Origin: DATKQI01 sp035532755
GTDB lineage: Bacteria; Pseudomonadota; Alphaproteobacteria; Acetobacterales; Acetobacteraceae
Assembly (NCBI GenBank): GCA_035532755.1
Contig: DATKQI010000224.1
Location: 1-8,356, forward strand
DNA: 8,356 nt
Reading direction: 5' to 3'
Below are positions 5,289 through 8,356 of this stretch, piece after piece. The position numbers and the translations under genes were made by a program. The first letter of the stretch is position 1. Each line of letters starts with the position of its first letter. The notes beneath the pieces were generated by a model that was given only the letters and a program-made list of their open reading frames with translations, was not told the origin of the DNA and ran no database searches.

Positions 5289-7382
5289 ATGCAAGCGGGA
5301 ATTGGTGTTCCGGCCGCTGCTGCTGTCGGCGGTCGGCCTTCCGGTTTCGTGAGCGCGTTCGTCGATTGGGCCGTCTCCTTCGCCCACGCGCACGCCACCC
5401 TCGCCTACCTGCTGGGGCTGCTGCTGGCCGGCGCCGAGTCGCTGCCGGTGGTCGGTGCCCTTGTGCCGGGAACCGCGACGATCGTCGCCTTCGGCACGCT
5501 GATCGCTGCGGGCGCCCTGGATTTCTGGCCGTTTGCCGCCGCGGTCGCGCTCGGCGCCACGCTTGGCGATGGCTTTGCCTATTGGCTCGGTCATCGCTAC
5601 CAGAACGAGCTTTTGCGGCGCTGGCCGCTCAGCCGTCATCCCGAGTTCGTCGAACGGGGCGAGGCGCTGTTCAGCAAGCACGGCGGGAAGAGCATCCTGT
5701 TCGCGCGGTTCACGCCGGGTGTGCGCGCGGTGATCCCGGTGCTCGCCGGCATCCTCCGCATGGAACCGATCCGGTTCTACGTGATCAACGTGCTGTCGGC
5801 GATCGTGTGGGCGCTCGCGCATGTTCTGTTCGGGGTACTGCTGGGGGCCGGGCTGGAATTGCTGGGCGCGGTTGCCAGCCGGCTCGTGGCCCTGGCCGGG
5901 CTGCTGCTGGTGCTGGTCTATATCGTGATCTGGCTGTCCCGCTGGTCGGTCCGGCGCCTGCCATGCCTTGTCTCCATTCTTGAAGGACACCTGCGGCGCT
6001 GGGTGGCGCAGAGTCCCGGGCGGTTGGCCCGGCATATCGGCACCCTGCTGGATGCGGACCGCCCCCAGGCCATCGGGCTGGGCATCACGGCCGCCGTCCT
6101 CGCGGCCGGGTTATGGATGCTGCTTGGCGTGCTGCAGGACATGATCAGCGGCGATCCGCTGGTCCGCGCCAACCGGGTTGTGCTCCACGCCCTTGCGGCG
6201 TTGCGATCCAGTTGGGGCGACCCGCTCATGCTCGTGCTGGGCGTTCCAGGGAGCTGGATCGTCCTGTCGTTCATCGCGGGGCTTGTTCTTGTCTGGCTGC
6301 TGTTGCGCCGCGACTGGCAGCCGGCCATCGCATGGGTCCTGGGCTTGCTTGCCGCCGGCCTGTTCACCATTGCCTTGTCGCTCATCCCGAATCACGCGAT
6401 CCCCGGCATGCCGGCAGCGATAGGGCCAGCGCTGGGAACAAGTGGCGTGGTGAGTGCCGCAGCGTACGGGATGCTGGCGTTATTCATCATGCGAAGCCTT
6501 GCCGTTCGCTGGCGGCCGGTGGCCATTTCAGGCTTCGGCCTTCTGTTGATTCTCGCGGCCTTTGCCCGCCTTTACCTCGGCCACAGCCTTCTGTCGGAAG
6601 AACTGATCGGATTGGCGTTCGGGCTGGTGTGGGTCGGTTTCGTGGGCATGGTCCAGGTCGCGCGCCGCACCAGCCCCGTGCGTGCCGCACCCCTCGTCGC
6701 CATCCTGTTTGTCGTCCTGTGCGGGGGGATGGCAGGCCAGGAGACTGGCTACAATCTCGTGCAGGCACCGCACCCGATAACATCACCGGCGCCACGCCAG
6801 ATCGCTCTGTCTCGATGGCTCGCCGGCGGGTGGGACACCTTGCCGGCGCGACGGGTGGGGCTGCTTGGGGGATATGCGCGTCCCTTCTCGCTGCAATGGG
6901 CCGGCTCACCTGCGACGCTGGCGCGTCTGCTTGAAGGGGCCGGCTGGCGCAGGCCGATACCGTGGACTCCGCGTTCGACTCTGCAATGGCTGGCCCCGCG
7001 GATCGATCCCGCCGCCTTGCCGGTTCTGCCTCACCTCGCCAACGGGCATCCGGAAGCGCTGGTGCTGATCCGCGTCGGAATGGCCGGCGGCGGTCCGTAC
7101 CGTCTGGTCCTCCGCCTGTGGCGCAGTGACGTTGCCATCGATGACGGCGGGCATGTCTTGCCACTCTGGACCGGCACCGTCAGCAAGGAGCGTCTGGCGC
7201 GAGTCCTGGCGATCATCACAGTCGCGAAAACCGGGGCGGCCACAAATGATGGCCTGCGTGCCCTTGCCGCCGCGCTGCCAGCAGCTCAGGAAGTTCATGA
7301 AGGGCCACTCCCGATCGCCAATGGCGGGAATGGATCGGTAATTCTCGCATGGGCACCACCGGCCCAAGCCGTGCACCCCTGA
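5289..7382 (+). CDS. DedA / PAP2-like / LssY C-terminal fusion membrane protein
   Basis: A 697-residue inner-membrane protein with three parts. (1) A DedA/SNARE-associated domain, about residues 25-200: AGAESLPVVGALVPGTAT contains conserved E50, and FARFTPGVR (138-146) supplies the two conserved arginines. DedA proteins move polyprenyl phosphates or other lipids across the membrane. (2) A PAP2-like membrane domain, about 260-455, which keeps the hydrophobic layout. Its three signatures are changed: K-x6-RP reads P-x6-MP (367-375), PSGH reads TSGV (384-387), and SR-x5-H-x3-D reads AR-x5-S-x3-E (426-437). (3) A soluble LssY C-terminal domain, about 505-670, beginning LAGGWDTLPARR and including YRLVLRLWRS and LPLWTGTV. 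Start choice is uncertain: the ATG at 5289 gives a reasonable N-terminus. TTG 5244, overlapping the glycosyltransferase, and GTG 5349, just before the first helix, are alternatives. It likely acts with the upstream glycosyltransferase in envelope or lipid-carrier metabolism. Confidence 0.9.
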   Translation: MQAGIGVPAAAAVGGRPSGFVSAFVDWAVSFAHAHATLAYLLGLLLAGAESLPVVGALVPGTATIVAFGTLIAAGALDFWPFAAAVALGATLGDGFAYWLGHRYQNELLRRWPLSRHPEFVERGEALFSKHGGKSILFARFTPGVRAVIPVLAGILRMEPIRFYVINVLSAIVWALAHVLFGVLLGAGLELLGAVASRLVALAGLLLVLVYIVIWLSRWSVRRLPCLVSILEGHLRRWVAQSPGRLARHIGTLLDADRPQAIGLGITAAVLAAGLWMLLGVLQDMISGDPLVRANRVVLHALAALRSSWGDPLMLVLGVPGSWIVLSFIAGLVLVWLLLRRDWQPAIAWVLGLLAAGLFTIALSLIPNHAIPGMPAAIGPALGTSGVVSAAAYGMLALFIMRSLAVRWRPVAISGFGLLLILAAFARLYLGHSLLSEELIGLAFGLVWVGFVGMVQVARRTSPVRAAPLVAILFVVLCGGMAGQETGYNLVQAPHPITSPAPRQIALSRWLAGGWDTLPARRVGLLGGYARPFSLQWAGSPATLARLLEGAGWRRPIPWTPRSTLQWLAPRIDPAALPVLPHLANGHPEALVLIRVGMAGGGPYRLVLRLWRSDVAIDDGGHVLPLWTGTVSKERLARVLAIITVAKTGAATNDGLRALAAALPAAQEVHEGPLPIANGGNGSVILAWAPPAQAVHP

Positions 7383-7406
7383 TCAGAAATCTCCGGTCTT
7401 TGGGAG

Positions 7407-8012
7407 CTATCCCGTCGAGAGCCTGCGCTCCACGAAATCCAGCCGATCCTGGCCCCAGAAAACCTCCTCGTCGATCACGTAGCTGGGCGCACCGAACACG
7501 CCGCGCGCGAGGGCCGCCTGAGTGTCGGCGGCACGGCGTTCTTCCCAGCGCGGTTCCGCGGCCAGCGCCATCAGTGCCGGCGCATCCAGGCCGACCCCCG
7601 CGATCAGCGTGGCGAGCGTGGCGGGATCGCCCGTGTCCTGCTCCTCCTCCCACAGCGCCTTCAGCACGCGGTGGGCGAGCGTGAGTGCAGGCGCATCCCC
7701 GATCGTTTCGCGCGCGGCGATCACGCAGGTTGCCGCCAGCCGTTCGTTCGCGGGGAAGAACTTCGGTTCCAGATGGATCGGGATGCCGAGGTGGTCGCGC
7801 CAGCGGCGCAGTTCCATCATCCGGTAGGTCTGGCGCTGTGGGGCGCGCTTGGGCAGCGGCAGGCCGCCCGAGGCGGGGAAGATGGTGCCGAAATCCACCG
7901 GGTGGATGCGCAGGCTCGCGCCGTGGCGGGCCGCGAGTGCCGCGATGCGCGCCGCACCCAGATGCGTCCAGGGCGAGTTCAGCGAAGCGTAATAGTCGAT
8001 ATGGCGGGGCAT
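7407..8012 (-). CDS. 2-hydroxychromene-2-carboxylate isomerase / DsbA-family protein
   Basis: A 201-residue thioredoxin-fold protein of the DsbA/NahD (kappa-class GST-like) group. NahD uses glutathione to isomerise 2-hydroxychromene-2-carboxylate in naphthalene breakdown. Visible landmarks are HIDYYASLNSPWTHLGAARI at the N-terminus, where Ser10 or Ser13 is the candidate glutathione-activating serine and no CXXC is present. RIHPVDFGTIFPASGG and YRMMELRRWRDHLGIPIHLEPK follow, and the cis-proline region GVFGAPSYVIDEEVFWGQDRLDF lies near the end. Length and order fit the family. The start ATG at 8012 is preceded by GGAG with 5-nt spacing. It begins 11 nt after the stop of the beta-lactamase-fold gene, so the two are probably one operon. 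No other aromatic-degradation genes are in the window, so a naphthalene role is not supported. A general glutathione-dependent isomerase is safer. Confidence 0.9.
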   Translation of the reverse strand: MPRHIDYYASLNSPWTHLGAARIAALAARHGASLRIHPVDFGTIFPASGGLPLPKRAPQRQTYRMMELRRWRDHLGIPIHLEPKFFPANERLAATCVIAARETIGDAPALTLAHRVLKALWEEEQDTGDPATLATLIAGVGLDAPALMALAAEPRWEERRAADTQAALARGVFGAPSYVIDEEVFWGQDRLDFVERRLSTG

Positions 8013-8017
8013 GAAGT

Positions 8018-8021
8018 CTCC
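8018..8021 (-). promoter_or_regulatory. Ribosome binding site of the isomerase gene
   Basis: On the minus strand GGAG lies 5 nt before the ATG at 8012, inside the 11-nt gap after the stop of the upstream gene. This supports both the start choice and translation from a shared transcript. Confidence 0.65.
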
Positions 8022-8023
8022 GA

Positions 8024-8356
8024 TCAGTCGGCTATGGCCTGGTAGGTCAGCACGCGCAGTTCGCGCCGGATGGGGTAGGTGGAGGATGGCATGAGCTGCG
8101 TCATCAGGATCACCGCCATCTCCTCCGCCGGGTCGATCCAGAAGGCGGTGCTGGCCGCCCCGCCCCAGGCGTATTCGCCGCGGGAGCCGAGGATCTGCGC
8201 CTTCGCCGGATCGACCATCACCGAGAAGCCGAGGCCGAAGCCGATGCCCGCGTAGGTGGATTCGCTGAACCGCGGCTGCCCCATGTCCGCCATGTCTCCG
8301 CGCAGGTGGTTCGCCGTCATCAGCTCCACCGTTTTCCGGCCGAGCAGGCGCTGCCC
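8024..8356 (-). CDS. Serine hydrolase, beta-lactamase (class C / esterase VIII) fold, C-terminal part only
   Basis: Only the last 110 codons or so are present; the frame is open through the right edge (GQRLLGRKTVELMTANHL...) and the N-terminal SxxK and YxN motifs lie outside the window. The visible part matches the PF00144 serine hydrolase family. RLLGRKTVELMTANHL is followed by the FGLGFSVMVDP strand. EYAWGGAASTAFWIDP carries the WGG motif that takes the place of KTG/HxG in family VIII esterases and similar proteins, and EEMAVILMTQL is the last core strand. Such proteins hydrolyse esters, amides or peptides and are seldom true antibiotic resistance enzymes. The stop is at 8024-8026, 11 nt before the isomerase start, so it is likely the first gene of that operon. 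A GTG at 8329 is internal, not the start. Confidence 0.88.
   Translation of the reverse strand, partial: GQRLLGRKTVELMTANHLRGDMADMGQPRFSESTYAGIGFGLGFSVMVDPAKAQILGSRGEYAWGGAASTAFWIDPAEEMAVILMTQLMPSSTYPIRRELRVLTYQAIAD

Noticed and set aside
5241..6035. Long minus-strand open frame opposite the DedA domain
   Set aside because: Its translation is rich in His, Gln, Arg and Pro with no domain pattern, while the plus strand gives a clear DedA domain; it is a GC-driven shadow.
8024..8356. Antibiotic resistance beta-lactamase
   Set aside because: The visible WGG motif and surrounding sequence fit the broad esterase/serine hydrolase group; nothing visible supports drug hydrolysis.

Overview
The window is a gene-dense stretch of high-GC bacterial chromosome. 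The protein styles are a YwrD-type gamma-glutamyltransferase, a VC0807-type membrane protein, an MmyB-like regulator, a DedA/PAP2/LssY fusion and a 2-hydroxychromene-2-carboxylate isomerase. Together they suggest an alphaproteobacterium, most likely Acetobacteraceae/Rhodospirillales; this is an inference from resemblance, not a database result. There is no rRNA, tRNA, CRISPR array, insertion sequence or phage gene. Eight complete protein genes are visible, plus one cut by each window edge.

Left block (1-3621): a gamma-glutamyltransferase-family gene, cut at its 5' end, is followed with no gap (TAG then GTG) by a small integral membrane protein. That pair converges on an XRE/MmyB-type regulator on the minus strand. 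The two convergent genes share the palindromic hexamer CTATAG as the end of both reading frames. The regulator is divergent from a short SnoaL/NTF2-like gene with a clear ribosome binding site, a common regulator-target layout.

Middle (3622-4564): a short gene-free stretch carries a perfect 14-bp GC-rich inverted repeat, probably a bidirectional terminator. After it comes a minus-strand GNAT acetyltransferase, and then a divergent spacer of about 140 bp.

Right-centre block (4565-7382): a family-2 glycosyltransferase (TIGR04283-like) is followed closely by a gene of about 700 codons that fuses a DedA/SNARE-associated domain, a PAP2-like membrane domain and a LssY C-terminal domain. Both proteins look altered at places where their families keep functional residues. 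The glycosyltransferase lacks the acidic residue of its metal-binding (HADT/DXD) motif, and the PAP2 domain has lost its catalytic residues in all three signature motifs. If the pair works together, it is more likely in lipid-carrier transport or envelope glycoconjugate handling than as an ordinary lipid phosphatase. This is the most interesting part of the window.

Right edge (7407-8356): a minus-strand pair, a serine beta-lactamase-fold hydrolase (cut by the right edge) and a DsbA-fold 2-hydroxychromene-2-carboxylate isomerase. They are 11 nt apart and probably cotranscribed.
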